From the NCBI RefSeq assembly GCF_005848555.1, contig NZ_CP040518.1, positions 1,673,001 through 1,737,000 of the forward strand: 64,000 nucleotides of DNA, given 5' to 3'. Below the pieces are notes generated by a model, which saw only the letters and a program-made list of their open reading frames with translations, was not told the DNA's origin and searched no databases. A program made the translations under genes and the position numbers. Each line of letters starts with the position of its first letter. Positions within the stretch are counted from its first letter, which is position 1. Shown in pieces: positions 8,073 to 16,544 of the stretch. Source of the DNA: Blautia sp. SC05B48. Its GTDB lineage: Bacteria; Bacillota; Clostridia; Lachnospirales; Lachnospiraceae.

Positions 8073-9394
8073 TCACCATTGGCAAAACAAAAAGTGTCTG
8101 TCCGGAATGTATGAAGGTAGTTCCTGCCAAAAAGTGTATTGGTGAAGACGGGATTTATCTGGTAAAAGAATGTAATGCGCATGGGAAATTTCAGACTCTG
8201 ATCTGGGAGGGAAATGTAACAGATTATCTTTCCTGGGGAAGAGAAAATCTCTCAGCGGAAACTCCTGTAAATCCGAAGGTTAAAGAAAAATCCTGTCCGG
8301 ATAATTGCGGACTCTGTGAGGAACATGAAAGAAAAGGGTGCTGTATGATCCTGGAAGTCACAAAACGCTGTAATATGCATTGCCCTGTCTGCTTTGCTTC
8401 AGCAGGAGAAGGCGGGGAAAACGGAGATATTCCTATCAGTGAAATAGAAAAACAGTATGATTTTCTGATGGCTCACGGAGGTCCTTTTAATATACAGCTC
8501 TCAGGAGGAGAGCCAACCATGAGAGATGATCTGCCTGAGATCATACATATGGGAAGAAAAAAAGGATTTACATTTTTTCAGTTAAATACCAATGGGATCC
8601 GGCTTGCCAGGGAGGATGGATATGCCAGAAAGCTGAAAAAAGCAGGACTGAATACAGTATTTCTTCAGTTTGACGGTGTGACAGATCAGGTTTATGAGAC
8701 TTTGCGTGGGCAGGCTATGATGGAACTGAAGAAAAAGGCGATCTTAAACTGTTCAGAAGCAGAGCTTGGTATTGCTCTTGTGCCGGTCATAGCGCCGGGA
8801 GTAAATGATATGCAGATAGGGGATATCCTGAAATTTGGTCTGAATCATATGCCCTTTGTCCGTGGCGTACATTTTCAGCCTATCAGTTATTTTGGCAGAT
8901 GTTCCCAGAAGCGCCCCACAAATCCCATCACCATACCAAAGATGCTGAGACTTATGGAAGAACAGACAGAGGGACTGATGAAAATTGAGGATTTTGCAGG
9001 CGGCGGAGCAGAGAATCCCTACTGCTCCTTCCATGCAAGTTATCTGAGAAAAGGGGAGCGGGAACTGAAGCTTCTTGAAAAAAAATCAGGAAAAGGATGC
9101 TGCTGTACTACCAGTGATGATTCCAGACAGTATGTGGAAAATCAGTGGAGCTACAGTACAAAAAACTATGATGAAGGAGAAATGACACAGACAGATGCGT
9201 TGGATGAGTTTCTGATCCGGATACATAATGAAACCTTTGCAGTATCAGGCATGATCTTTCAGGATGCCTGGAATCTGGATCTTGACCGTCTGAAACGCTG
9301 TTATATCTGTGAAGTGGATCCTGATTATGGAATGGTGCCGTTCTGTGCATATAATCTGACTAATCTGAAAGGAACCTATTTATACAGAAAGTGA
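8069..9394 (+). CDS. Radical SAM protein with N-terminal zinc-ribbon (TrsS-like)
   Basis: The radical SAM signature C101-x3-C105-x2-C108 (CNMHCPVC) is clear, followed by IQLSGGEPTMRDDL, the usual SAM-contacting GGE motif. Upstream lies a zinc-ribbon-like CPECMKVVPAKKC and a cysteine pair CPDNCGLC, and near the C-terminus a run GKGCCCT. I place the start at TTG 8069, 8 bases after GGGAGGTG, overlapping the previous stop as TTGA, which gives 441 residues. An upstream ATG at 7997 would lie deep inside the previous gene. The layout resembles archaeal MJ0619-type enzymes and the family I recall as radical SAM (seleno)protein TrsS of Mop loci. The reaction is unknown; modification of a cofactor for the oxidoreductase is inference. 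Confidence 0.82.
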   Translation: MITIGKTKSVCPECMKVVPAKKCIGEDGIYLVKECNAHGKFQTLIWEGNVTDYLSWGRENLSAETPVNPKVKEKSCPDNCGLCEEHERKGCCMILEVTKRCNMHCPVCFASAGEGGENGDIPISEIEKQYDFLMAHGGPFNIQLSGGEPTMRDDLPEIIHMGRKKGFTFFQLNTNGIRLAREDGYARKLKKAGLNTVFLQFDGVTDQVYETLRGQAMMELKKKAILNCSEAELGIALVPVIAPGVNDMQIGDILKFGLNHMPFVRGVHFQPISYFGRCSQKRPTNPITIPKMLRLMEEQTEGLMKIEDFAGGGAENPYCSFHASYLRKGERELKLLEKKSGKGCCCTTSDDSRQYVENQWSYSTKNYDEGEMTQTDALDEFLIRIHNETFAVSGMIFQDAWNLDLDRLKRCYICEVDPDYGMVPFCAYNLTNLKGTYLYRK

Positions 9395-10587
9395 AACGAT
9401 CCAATATAGATGCAATGATCTGTAAGCAGGAAGAAATTACAGATATTACAAGGGAAGCAATAAACAAAATACAGCTGGATAAACTGAATGCTGTTTTGAA
9501 AAAAGAAAAAGAAAGGCAGGGGTTTTACAGAGATCTGCCAGAAAGGCTGGAAAGCCTTGCTGATCTGAAAAACCTTCCCTTTACAACGGAATCCGACCTT
9601 GCTCAGAAAGGGGGCAGGATGTTACTGTGCTCCCAGGGAGAAATACAGAGGATCATTTCAGAACAGACAAGTGGAACAACCGGTGCAGGTAAACGTGTAT
9701 TTTATACAGAAGGAGATTGTGAACATACCATAGAACTTTTTATGGCCGGACTTGGTGAGTTTATTTATCCGGGAAGCCGGACTATGGTTGCTATGCCGTT
9801 TTCCGGTCCTTTTGGACTGGGAGAGCTGATCGCAGAGGCAATCAGACGTATAGGTGCACACCCCCTTTTAACCGGGAACAATAAAACCTATGGTGAGTTA
9901 AAAACAATTCTGGAAGAGGAACAGTCGGACACTTATGTAGGTATGCCGACAGCACTGCTTTCCATGCTTAGAATGTGTGGAAAAGGAAGTATAAAGAGAG
10001 CACTGATATCAGGGGATGCCTATTCGGAAACAGTAATGAAAGAAATAGAAAAAATTCTGGGAACACCTCTCTGGCCTCATTATGGTTCCAGAGAGATGGG
10101 ACTTGGGGGCGCGATCTGCTGTCAGGCTCATGAGGGCATGCACATGCGAGAGAATCACTGTATCATAGAGATCATAGATAAAGAGGGAAATGTTCTGCCT
10201 GACGGTCAATGGGGAGAACTGGTGATCACAACCATTGGGATGGAGGCACAGCCTTTGATCAGATACAGGACCGGCGACCATACACGTATTATCCCCGGAA
10301 AATGTATCTGTGGAAGTGAGATAAAGCGTCTGGATTTTGTAAGGCGCATCGACCAGTCAAAAAGTATGAGAGAAATGGATGAATTACTGTTTCAGATTCC
10401 GGAACTGGTAGATTGCTGTGTAAGGAGTGTTGGAGAGACGAAAGAAATCACAGCACTTTTTACATCAGACAACGGAGAAGAACTGATCAGAAATGTCTGT
10501 GCAGAGAAAAATATTATTTCTTTGGACTGCAGAAAAGCAGAATGGAGCGATAGGGCATTGTATCCTGCGAAACGTATTATTTTATAG
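9391..10587 (+). CDS. AMP-forming acyl-CoA ligase, phenylacetate-CoA ligase-like (DVU_1553-like)
   Basis: A 398-residue adenylate-forming enzyme. The phosphate-binding loop is SEQTSGTTGAGKRVFYTEGD near residue 90, WPHYGSREMG near 230 corresponds to the A5 motif, and LIRYRTGDHTRI near 290 holds the ATP-contacting aspartate. It is shorter than classical PaaK (about 430 residues), and the C-terminal lid is compact. The start is GTG 9391 overlapping the previous stop (GTGA). It ends the operon just before a strong terminator. It would activate a carboxylic acid, perhaps the acid produced by the aldehyde oxidoreductase, as acyl-AMP or acyl-CoA. Substrate unknown. Confidence 0.83.
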   Translation: MKRSNIDAMICKQEEITDITREAINKIQLDKLNAVLKKEKERQGFYRDLPERLESLADLKNLPFTTESDLAQKGGRMLLCSQGEIQRIISEQTSGTTGAGKRVFYTEGDCEHTIELFMAGLGEFIYPGSRTMVAMPFSGPFGLGELIAEAIRRIGAHPLLTGNNKTYGELKTILEEEQSDTYVGMPTALLSMLRMCGKGSIKRALISGDAYSETVMKEIEKILGTPLWPHYGSREMGLGGAICCQAHEGMHMRENHCIIEIIDKEGNVLPDGQWGELVITTIGMEAQPLIRYRTGDHTRIIPGKCICGSEIKRLDFVRRIDQSKSMREMDELLFQIPELVDCCVRSVGETKEITALFTSDNGEELIRNVCAEKNIISLDCRKAEWSDRALYPAKRIIL

Positions 10588-10601
10588 AGAAACTATTAGA
10601 A

Positions 10602-10645
10602 AACAGAACGAAATCCACAGACTGTCAGCCGGATTTCGTTCTGTT
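10602..10645 (+). terminator. Intrinsic terminator of the molybdenum-enzyme operon
   Basis: A perfect 15-bp stem (10602-10616 with 10631-10645, AACAGAACGAAATCC and its complement) with a 14-base loop, followed by TTATTGTTTTAT. It marks the 3' end of the operon. Confidence 0.88.
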
Positions 10646-10694
10646 TATTGTTTTATGAATAGTTATTTGTTCACATTTGTATTATCCATAAAAA

Positions 10695-10900
10695 TCAGCA
10701 TTTCTCAGCAATATCATAAATCAGCCGTTCTGTATCTTCCCATCCGAGGCAAGGATCTGTGATGGAACAGCCAGGAGTCATATGATCACTGATATCCTGA
10801 CGGCCCTCCAGAAGATAGCTTTCAATCATAACACCCTTCACCAGCTTTTTAAGTTCCGGATTATAATTACGACTGTGAAGTACTTCTGAGACAATTCGGC
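10695..10900 (-). pseudogene. C-terminal remnant of class I DAHP synthase (aroF/aroG-like)
   Basis: Read on the reverse strand, about 66 codons ending at TGA (10697-10695) encode SEVLHSRNYNPELKKL, VMIESYLLEGRQDI and SITDPCLGWEDTERLIYDIA. These are the typical C-terminal blocks of 3-deoxy-7-phosphoheptulonate synthase. Homology stops near 10893-10900, where a different reading frame on the opposite strand begins. More than 250 codons are missing, so this is debris of a chorismate-pathway gene. Confidence 0.8.
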
Positions 10901-11226
10901 TACATAAGCTTTAGATTTGCCTCTGAGTGGTATGCAGGGGGAGTTGGAGAAAGCAGAGAATATGGCTTAACATATCGTCTTAAAGACGGAAAGAAGTTGG
11001 CGGTTCAAGATGTTGCGTCTGGAAAAAAAGTAATGTAAAGAAAAATATAGCAACAGCATATTCGAAAAAACTTTCCGGCCAGGGGTATTCTTATGTTATG
11101 AAAATGAAGTATTCAGACTTTCAGTTTTATATTAAACCCGGAAAAAAAGTCGTTGTATGTTTTGGTCCATATGGAGCATTGGGAGCACATGGAAAAGTTG
11201 TGGTTGAAATAAAAGGCAAATTATAA
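10901..11226 (+). pseudogene. Frameshifted C-terminal remnant of a DUF3298/RsiV-like protein
   Basis: Two consecutive plus-strand frames read as one domain. YISFRFASEWYAGGVGESRE continues to GLTYRLKDGKKLAVQDV and stops at a TAA near 11036; a shifted frame then gives KKLSGQGYSYVMKM, DFQFYIKPGKKVVVCFGPYG and ends at TAA 11224-11226. The order, an aromatic WYAGG strand, then a DGK/Q-D-V block, then FYIKPGKKVVVCFGPY, matches DUF3298 domains of anti-sigma factor RsiV-like proteins. The N-terminal part and start are absent, and it abuts the DAHP synthase remnant directly. Confidence 0.65.
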
Positions 11227-11388
11227 GGATTGATCAGCTGCAAATTCTGCTTGAACGGTACGCCTATTCTGAAATCGGCGGTACATTCATTCTGATTTAG
11301 CGGTATGCGTTTTCTCTTTAGAGCTGACAGCACCAAACAAAAATATTCTGACAGTTACAGAGCTTTCTGGCTCTGCAACCTACAAAGT
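11227..11388. other. Gene-free gap
   Basis: No coding region, hairpin terminator or promoter is evident. The stretch sits between two decayed genes and the acyltransferase stop codon, and a short part (11256-11315) has the look of mobile-element end debris, but I cannot identify it. Confidence 0.4.
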
Positions 11389-12417
11389 CTATGAAAAAAT
11401 CTTCCCCAGTACTTTCTCATCCACCATCTCGCAAACCCAGCTAAACCCAATCCCCACCAAATACATAAGCAGAAAACAGACCACGGCATAAACATAAGCA
11501 TTTGCTTCAATGGCGGTATGCTGCAGCAGGGCCATAGGCAGTCTCTGCATAATATACAATCCGAACAGATGCTTTCCGGTGAATTCCAGGAGTGAATTTC
11601 CAAGCTGCATTTTCATGGTGAACATCACAACCACCAGTGTGAATACAACAGCGCCGATGGCATACATACAGATCTGCTGGCGGGTTTTGTAAACTACGAG
11701 GAGCAGGGCCAGGAGTATAAGGGCTGCAAGGATGTAATTCTTTGTGGTCTTTAATTTTACATCAATTTTTTCCTTAAAGAATCCGTACCACATGCCGGCG
11801 GGGTAGCAGAGCATGGTGTTGTACCAGTAGTCGGTTTTGTGGAGGGACAGGATGTACATGCTTATCACGGTCAGAACTGTGATGAAAAGCAGAGAGGGTA
11901 TAGGGCTGTTTTTTAAGATCCGGAATGCGAACCAGGTGATGAGGTACAGGATCAACATGACAAAAATGTACCAGTTGCTGTTGCCGAGGCTTTCCCAGCC
12001 CAGCAGTGCCAGGAAAATTTTTTGCATGGAAAAGGTTCTTCCCATGAAAGAATAGGCTGCCAGATAAAGCAGTACGGCCAGATCAAAATGCACCAGTGTC
12101 CGCAGCACTCGGTGAACTGGGATGCGGCGGACGTAGGGCGTGCCTTTTTTCATGATGGAGACGAAGACACCGTATCCGGAATAAAGCAGGAACAGGGTGA
12201 CTACCAGCTGGCCGGAGTGGGTGCGCCAGAACTGGAAGATCCGGTCTGTGGGGCCGTTCATCTGGATGTACTGGCAGAAGTGGATCATGAATACCAGCAG
12301 CAGAAAAAATCCGCGGATGATGTTGGTCTGTTTCATCGAGATATATTCCGGATTGAATTCCACAGGCCTGGATGGAATGAGCAGCAGAAGGATTGCTGCC
12401 AGAATGAAAAAGTCCAT
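11389..12417 (-). CDS. Acyltransferase 3 family membrane protein
   Basis: A 342-residue integral membrane protein with about ten hydrophobic segments. The N-terminal third carries RGFFLLLVFMIHFCQYIQ, in the position of the catalytic histidine helix of acyltransferase-3 proteins, and a later FLLYSGYGVFVS matches the second conserved helix. Members O-acylate surface polysaccharides, lipids or antibiotics using a membrane-embedded active site. The gene lies 77 bases downstream of the aminotransferase on the same strand and may be cotranscribed with it. No polysaccharide genes are near, so the acceptor is unknown. Confidence 0.8.
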   Translation of the reverse strand: MDFFILAAILLLLIPSRPVEFNPEYISMKQTNIIRGFFLLLVFMIHFCQYIQMNGPTDRIFQFWRTHSGQLVVTLFLLYSGYGVFVSIMKKGTPYVRRIPVHRVLRTLVHFDLAVLLYLAAYSFMGRTFSMQKIFLALLGWESLGNSNWYIFVMLILYLITWFAFRILKNSPIPSLLFITVLTVISMYILSLHKTDYWYNTMLCYPAGMWYGFFKEKIDVKLKTTKNYILAALILLALLLVVYKTRQQICMYAIGAVVFTLVVVMFTMKMQLGNSLLEFTGKHLFGLYIMQRLPMALLQHTAIEANAYVYAVVCFLLMYLVGIGFSWVCEMVDEKVLGKIFS

Positions 12418-12494
12418 AAAATAAATTCTCCTTGAGGTGTTTTTGGGGTGTTGCCCCGTTTGTATACGCAGGTTATACAGAAAAACTTTGAGGA

Positions 12495-13592
12495 CTACAG
12501 TGATTTCAGCACTTTAACAAGCCGTGAATTATCCTCCGGCATCATAATACAGAATCGCACAAATTCCCCGTCCAGGCACTGGAAGGAAGAACAGTCACGG
12601 ATCATCATGCCTTGTCTGATGCAGGCTTCAAATACGTCATAGGAGGTCAGTCCGTTTTTTAGGATCCTGAGCAGGATAAAGTTTGCATAGGCGGGATAGA
12701 TTTTGTAGGTGTCTGTATCCTTCAGCTCCCGGATCATCCGGTCACGTTCGGAAAGGATCAGATTTCTGGTTTCTTTAATATAATCTTCATCCTGCAGCAT
12801 GATCTCTCCTGCAAAGGCACCAAGGCTGTTAAGTGACCATGGTGTCTGTTTTTCGCGCATTTTTGCAAGAAATTCCATGTTTCCGGTGATGCCGTAGCCC
12901 AGGCGCATTCCGGGAGCAGCGAAGAATTTGGATACGCCGCGGAGTACCATGAGATTGGTGAATTCCCGAGTCAGCGGAACTGCGGTGATGGCGTTGATAT
13001 CCGGGGCAAATTCTGCATAGGTTTCGTCGATCATCACGAAGATATTTTTTTCTGCACAGAAACCGATGAGTCTGCGAAGCTCTTCCTGGGTGATGGCGGA
13101 GGAAGTTGGATTGTTGGGGTTGCAGAGAATGAGAAAATCATAGCCCTGCTCCAGCTTCCGGCAGAGATCCGGAATGTCCGGCTCGAAATCATTGCTTTCC
13201 TGAAGGTGGTAGTATTCCTGGGTACTTCCGGAGAAAGAAAGCTCTCTGGAGTATTCAGAATAGGTAGGCCCAAGGATCAGAGTGTGCTTCGGGGCACGCT
13301 CCTGGATCAGAAGGGAGATCAATTCGCTGGAGCCGTTTCCCGGAAGAATGAAATCAGCGGGAATATTGCAGTAGCTGGAAATCGTATTCCGAAGGGATGT
13401 GTATTCTCTGTCCGGGTAGGAGGAAAGAATATCCACGTGTTCTGCAATGGCTCTGCCGGCTTTTTGGGAAAGGCCCAGAGGATTGACATTTGCACCGAAT
13501 TTGACGATGTTTTCTTTTTTCAGATTGTAGTAGCTGCAGATCTTTTCTATATCACTTCCGTGAAAAACGGGTTTGGTATCCATTTTTGTCAC
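12495..13592 (-). CDS. PLP-dependent aminotransferase/decarboxylase, CobD/HisC-like
   Basis: A 365-residue fold-type I PLP enzyme. Motifs in order: NVNPLG near residue 35 (typical of CobD-type threonine-phosphate decarboxylases), LPGNGSSELI near 83, CNPNNPT at about 157-163, VMIDETYAEF near 186-195 (the PLP-binding aspartate), and RGVSKFFAAPGMRLGYG with the PLP lysine near 222. It resembles both L-threonine-O-3-phosphate decarboxylase and histidinol-phosphate aminotransferase. No cobalamin or histidine genes flank it. It is divergent from the ketopantoate reductase across a 276-base gap. Confidence 0.83.
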   Translation of the reverse strand: MTKMDTKPVFHGSDIEKICSYYNLKKENIVKFGANVNPLGLSQKAGRAIAEHVDILSSYPDREYTSLRNTISSYCNIPADFILPGNGSSELISLLIQERAPKHTLILGPTYSEYSRELSFSGSTQEYYHLQESNDFEPDIPDLCRKLEQGYDFLILCNPNNPTSSAITQEELRRLIGFCAEKNIFVMIDETYAEFAPDINAITAVPLTREFTNLMVLRGVSKFFAAPGMRLGYGITGNMEFLAKMREKQTPWSLNSLGAFAGEIMLQDEDYIKETRNLILSERDRMIRELKDTDTYKIYPAYANFILLRILKNGLTSYDVFEACIRQGMMIRDCSSFQCLDGEFVRFCIMMPEDNSRLVKVLKSL

Positions 13593-13759
13593 CTCACATT
13601 TTTATTTTTTTCGTAAAAAATTTATATCCAGTATACACCAGAATCCGGGACAAAAAAAGATGGGATAAAAAGTTTCTGTATTTTTTCGAACAGGATGTCA
13701 CTGAAAATTGCTTTCTGGAAATGTATGGGAATATTTGATACAATGAGCAGATAGCGAAT

Positions 13760-13817
13760 ATGGATTGCGAATATCCATGCTGTTTGCCAATGTGGATCGT
13801 GAATATCCACATTTTTT
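13760..13817 (+). promoter_or_regulatory. Twin related hairpins upstream of the ketopantoate reductase, the second terminator-like
   Basis: Two hairpins of nearly the same sequence follow each other. ATGGAT (13760-13765) pairs with ATCCAT (13773-13778), and TGTGGAT (13791-13797) pairs with ATCCACA (13805-13811), which is followed by TTTTTT. Both have GAAT in the loop (TGCGAAT and CGTGAAT). The second looks like an intrinsic terminator about 50 bases before the reductase start, so an attenuator or a duplicated operator is possible. Confidence 0.55.
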
Positions 13818-13868
13818 CCGGGGAGGGTAAGTTCTCAGGGGAAAACAGCAGGAAAGGAAACAGAAAAT

Positions 13869-14813
13869 ATGAATATAGAAGAGAAAAAAATCGCAGTGAT
13901 CGGAATTGGTGGTGTTGGTGGTTACATAGCAGGGTTGCTGGCGAAGGCGTATCCGCATGTGACGATGGTTGCACGTGGCGCCAGAGCAGAGAGCATCCGG
14001 AAAAAAGGCCTGGTGCTCCACAGTGATTATAAGGGTGAGATCGTGGCAGAGCCAGAGCGGGTAGTACCAATTCAAGATATGGGACAGCAGGATTATATTT
14101 TTATCTGTGTAAAAAACTATTCACTGGCTGAGGTGTGCGAAAGTATCCGGGACATGGTCACGGATGACACAGTGATCATTCCGGTGATGAATGGTGTGGA
14201 CCCGGGAGAAAACATCCGCCGTCTGGTTGGTAAGGGAACTGTTGTGGATTCGCTGATCTATACGGTGGCTTTTGCCAATGAGGATTTTTCCATTGCCCAG
14301 CAGGATACGTTTACGTGGCTTTGTATTGGAATCAAAGATGCGGATGAACGGCAGCAGAAGAAAGTTACAGAAGTGGCAGAGATCCTGAAAGGTGCGGATA
14401 TTGACTATAAGGATCAGGGGGATATCGAGGTGGAGATATGGAGAAAGTACATCCTCAACTGTGCCTTTAATGTGATGACTGCTTTTTATGATAACACGAT
14501 CGGGGAGCTCCGCAGAGATCCGGTGAAAGCGCAGCAATATGAGAAGCTTGTATGGGAAGCTGCCAGTGTAGGTCGGGCAAAGGGTGTTGCGCTGACGGAT
14601 GAGCATATCAATGCGGTGATCCATAAATTCCGCCATGTACATGCGGATAATGCAACCAGTTCCCTGCAGAGGGATTTTCGCATCCGGAGAAAACAGACGG
14701 AGCTGGAAACCTTCAGCGGTTATATTGTGAAAGAAGCGAAGAAACTGGGTGTTTCCATTCCGCTTTCCGAAAAAATATATCAGGGACTTATGGAAATGGC
14801 AGAAAAATTCTGA
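13869..14813 (+). CDS. panE: Ketopantoate reductase (2-dehydropantoate 2-reductase family)
   Basis: A 314-residue NADP-dependent reductase. The N-terminal Rossmann motif is VIGIGGVGGYIAGLLAK (residues 10-26) with ARGARAESIR as the NADP phosphate contact. VPIQDMGQQDYIFICVKNYS and VIPVMNGVDPGENI are the usual substrate-domain blocks, and WRKYILNCAFN near residue 198 contains the lysine and asparagine of the family active site. It would reduce ketopantoate to pantoate in pantothenate synthesis. No panB, panC or panD lies nearby, so a related 2-oxoacid reductase remains possible. AGGAAAGGAAAC precedes the ATG. Confidence 0.82.
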   Translation: MNIEEKKIAVIGIGGVGGYIAGLLAKAYPHVTMVARGARAESIRKKGLVLHSDYKGEIVAEPERVVPIQDMGQQDYIFICVKNYSLAEVCESIRDMVTDDTVIIPVMNGVDPGENIRRLVGKGTVVDSLIYTVAFANEDFSIAQQDTFTWLCIGIKDADERQQKKVTEVAEILKGADIDYKDQGDIEVEIWRKYILNCAFNVMTAFYDNTIGELRRDPVKAQQYEKLVWEAASVGRAKGVALTDEHINAVIHKFRHVHADNATSSLQRDFRIRRKQTELETFSGYIVKEAKKLGVSIPLSEKIYQGLMEMAEKF

Positions 14814-14929
14814 CTGAAAAAGGTGAGTTTTTCTGGTGGAATCCCGTATGCTCTGGTACAATGGGGATATAAAAAATCCTGTATCGCAGGCTGAAAGGTT
14901 ATCTGTGATACCGGAAGGGAGGAAAAGAG

Positions 14930-15496
14930 ATGAAGAAAGTATTTTTTGCTGTTATTGCAGTGATCGTGATCCTTGCCGGAGGACTTATGCTCAGTTACAA
15001 CGGGCTTGCCGGAGGTAAAGAAGCTGTGGAAACTGCAGAGGCTGATGTGGATACCATGCTGCAGAGACGGGCAGATCTGATCCCGAATCTCGTCAGCACG
15101 GTAAAAAGTTACACGAAGCATGAGACGGAGATTATTGACAAGGTTCTGGCGGCGAGGGACCAGCTGATGAATGCGGATACTGTGGAAGAGAAATCTGAGG
15201 CAGATCAACAGATGGACAGTGCACTCTCCGGTCTGAAGGTTGTAGTGGAAAATTATCCGGAACTGAAAAGTGACACTACTTATGTGGGCCTGATGGATGA
15301 ACTGTCCGGAAGCGAAAACCGGATCTCTGTAGCGAGAAAAGATTATAATGAGGCTGTGAAAGCTTATAACACAAGGCTTGTGAAATTCCCCGGGAATGTA
15401 TTGGGTTCCATGCTTGGCTTTGAGAAGGCGTCATATTTTGAGGCCGATGATTCAGCAGCAGATACGCCGGATGTAGGGGATATGCTGGCAGAGTGA
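14930..15496 (+). CDS. lemA: LemA family protein
   Basis: A 188-residue protein with an N-terminal membrane anchor (residues 4-24) and the long helical LemA core. Its signature is QRRADLIPNLVSTVKSYTKHE (about residues 46-66, quoted in part here), followed by a helical bundle with AARDQLMNA and SGSENRISVARKDYNEAV. The acidic tail is not typical of the core family. LemA genes are often paired with TPM-domain genes, as here. Their exact role is not settled; a membrane-associated partner in envelope stress is likely. GGGAGG precedes the ATG by 10 bases. Confidence 0.88.
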   Translation: MKKVFFAVIAVIVILAGGLMLSYNGLAGGKEAVETAEADVDTMLQRRADLIPNLVSTVKSYTKHETEIIDKVLAARDQLMNADTVEEKSEADQQMDSALSGLKVVVENYPELKSDTTYVGLMDELSGSENRISVARKDYNEAVKAYNTRLVKFPGNVLGSMLGFEKASYFEADDSAADTPDVGDMLAE

Positions 15497-15552
15497 TAAG
15501 ATCAGACCATTGTTCTGATGAAATGAAAGAACGGATAGAGGGAGAATATCCT

Positions 15553-16503
15553 ATGAAAAAATGGATCGGACGGATGGCTGTGTTGCTGGCTTTTGTATTG
15601 ACGCTGTCCGGAAGTACGCTGGCAGTTTTCGGGGAGATCCCATCTGCCACAAAAGAATTCTATGTTAATGATTATGCAGGGATTTTCAGCGATGCTTGGA
15701 AGGAAGAGCTTTGCAAGGCTGGTGAGCAGCTGTATGATGATACCACAGCGCAGCTGGTTGTCCTTACCGTGGATACCACCGATGGGGAAGACATCAGTGA
15801 TTATGCAGTGGAAACCGGTCGCAAATGGGGAATTGGTTCAAAGAAGAAAAATAATGGTGTCCTGATCGTCCTTTCGGTTTCGGACCGTAAAGTCTGGGTA
15901 TCTGTCGGCTACGGCCTTGAGGGAAAGCTGCCTGATTCGAAGACCGGACGACTTCTGGATGAATATGCAGTTCCTTCCTATAAAGACAATCAGTTTGAAA
16001 AAGGTACCGTGGAGCTTTATTATGCACTGTTAAATGAGATCCGTGAGGAATACGGTCTGGAGAAGATAACAGCTCCCAGATATGAGAAGATGCAGCCGGA
16101 TGTGGACGATGATGAGGATGATGAGGATGATGGAACTGTCTGGGAGATCGCACTGGGGCTTGTGATGATCGTTTTGATCATGGTGGGCGCATATCTGCTG
16201 TGCGTGATGCTTCCTGTATTTCTTATCGTAACTGTGGTTCTGGTTCTGAAGGGCCTGATAATGAAATTGTCGGGAAAGGATACCGCAGACTACTGGAAAA
16301 AGAATTTTAACCGTATGAGTGTACTGCACCGGCTCTTTAATTCCCTGTTTCCGCTGAGCTGGATTCTGGGAAGAGGAGGAAAAAGCAGCGGTGGAAGTTC
16401 CGGCAATGACGATGACAGAGACGATGATTATGACAGCTACGACAGCGGAAGCTCCGGAGACGGAGGAAGCTTCGGCGGTGGTGGTGCAGGCAGGGATTTC
16501 TGA
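15553..16503 (+). CDS. TPM-domain membrane protein (YgcG-like)
   Basis: A 316-residue secreted/membrane protein. I choose ATG 15553, preceded by GAGGGAG and followed by a signal peptide (MKKWIGRMAVLLAFVLTLSG), over an upstream in-frame GTG that overlaps the lemA stop. The TPM domain (about residues 30-155) contains VNDYAGIFSD, QLVVLTVDT, GSKKKNNGVLIVLSVSDRKV and a GYGLEGKLPD block. An acidic linker (DVDDDEDDEDD) precedes a transmembrane segment at about residues 200-235. The C-terminus is a low-complexity serine-, aspartate- and glycine-rich tail ending GGGGAGRDF. The pairing with LemA is typical. Confidence 0.88.
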   Translation: MKKWIGRMAVLLAFVLTLSGSTLAVFGEIPSATKEFYVNDYAGIFSDAWKEELCKAGEQLYDDTTAQLVVLTVDTTDGEDISDYAVETGRKWGIGSKKKNNGVLIVLSVSDRKVWVSVGYGLEGKLPDSKTGRLLDEYAVPSYKDNQFEKGTVELYYALLNEIREEYGLEKITAPRYEKMQPDVDDDEDDEDDGTVWEIALGLVMIVLIMVGAYLLCVMLPVFLIVTVVLVLKGLIMKLSGKDTADYWKKNFNRMSVLHRLFNSLFPLSWILGRGGKSSGGSSGNDDDRDDDYDSYDSGSSGDGGSFGGGGAGRDF

Positions 16504-16508
16504 TGCTA

Positions 16509-16537
16509 TTGACAAAATTTCTCAACTTTGCTACAAT
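16509..16537 (+). promoter_or_regulatory. Sigma-A promoter of the manganese exporter transcript
   Basis: TTGACA at 16509-16514, a 17-base spacer, and TACAAT at 16532-16537. It begins 6 bases after the TPM gene stop codon and lies directly upstream of the riboswitch. Confidence 0.88.
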
Positions 16538-16544
16538 GACGAAA

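Noticed and set aside
12495-13592. Cobalamin pathway locus considered because of the CobD-like enzyme
   Set aside because: No other cobalamin gene or cobalamin riboswitch lies nearby; the HisC/CobD distinction cannot be made from motifs alone.
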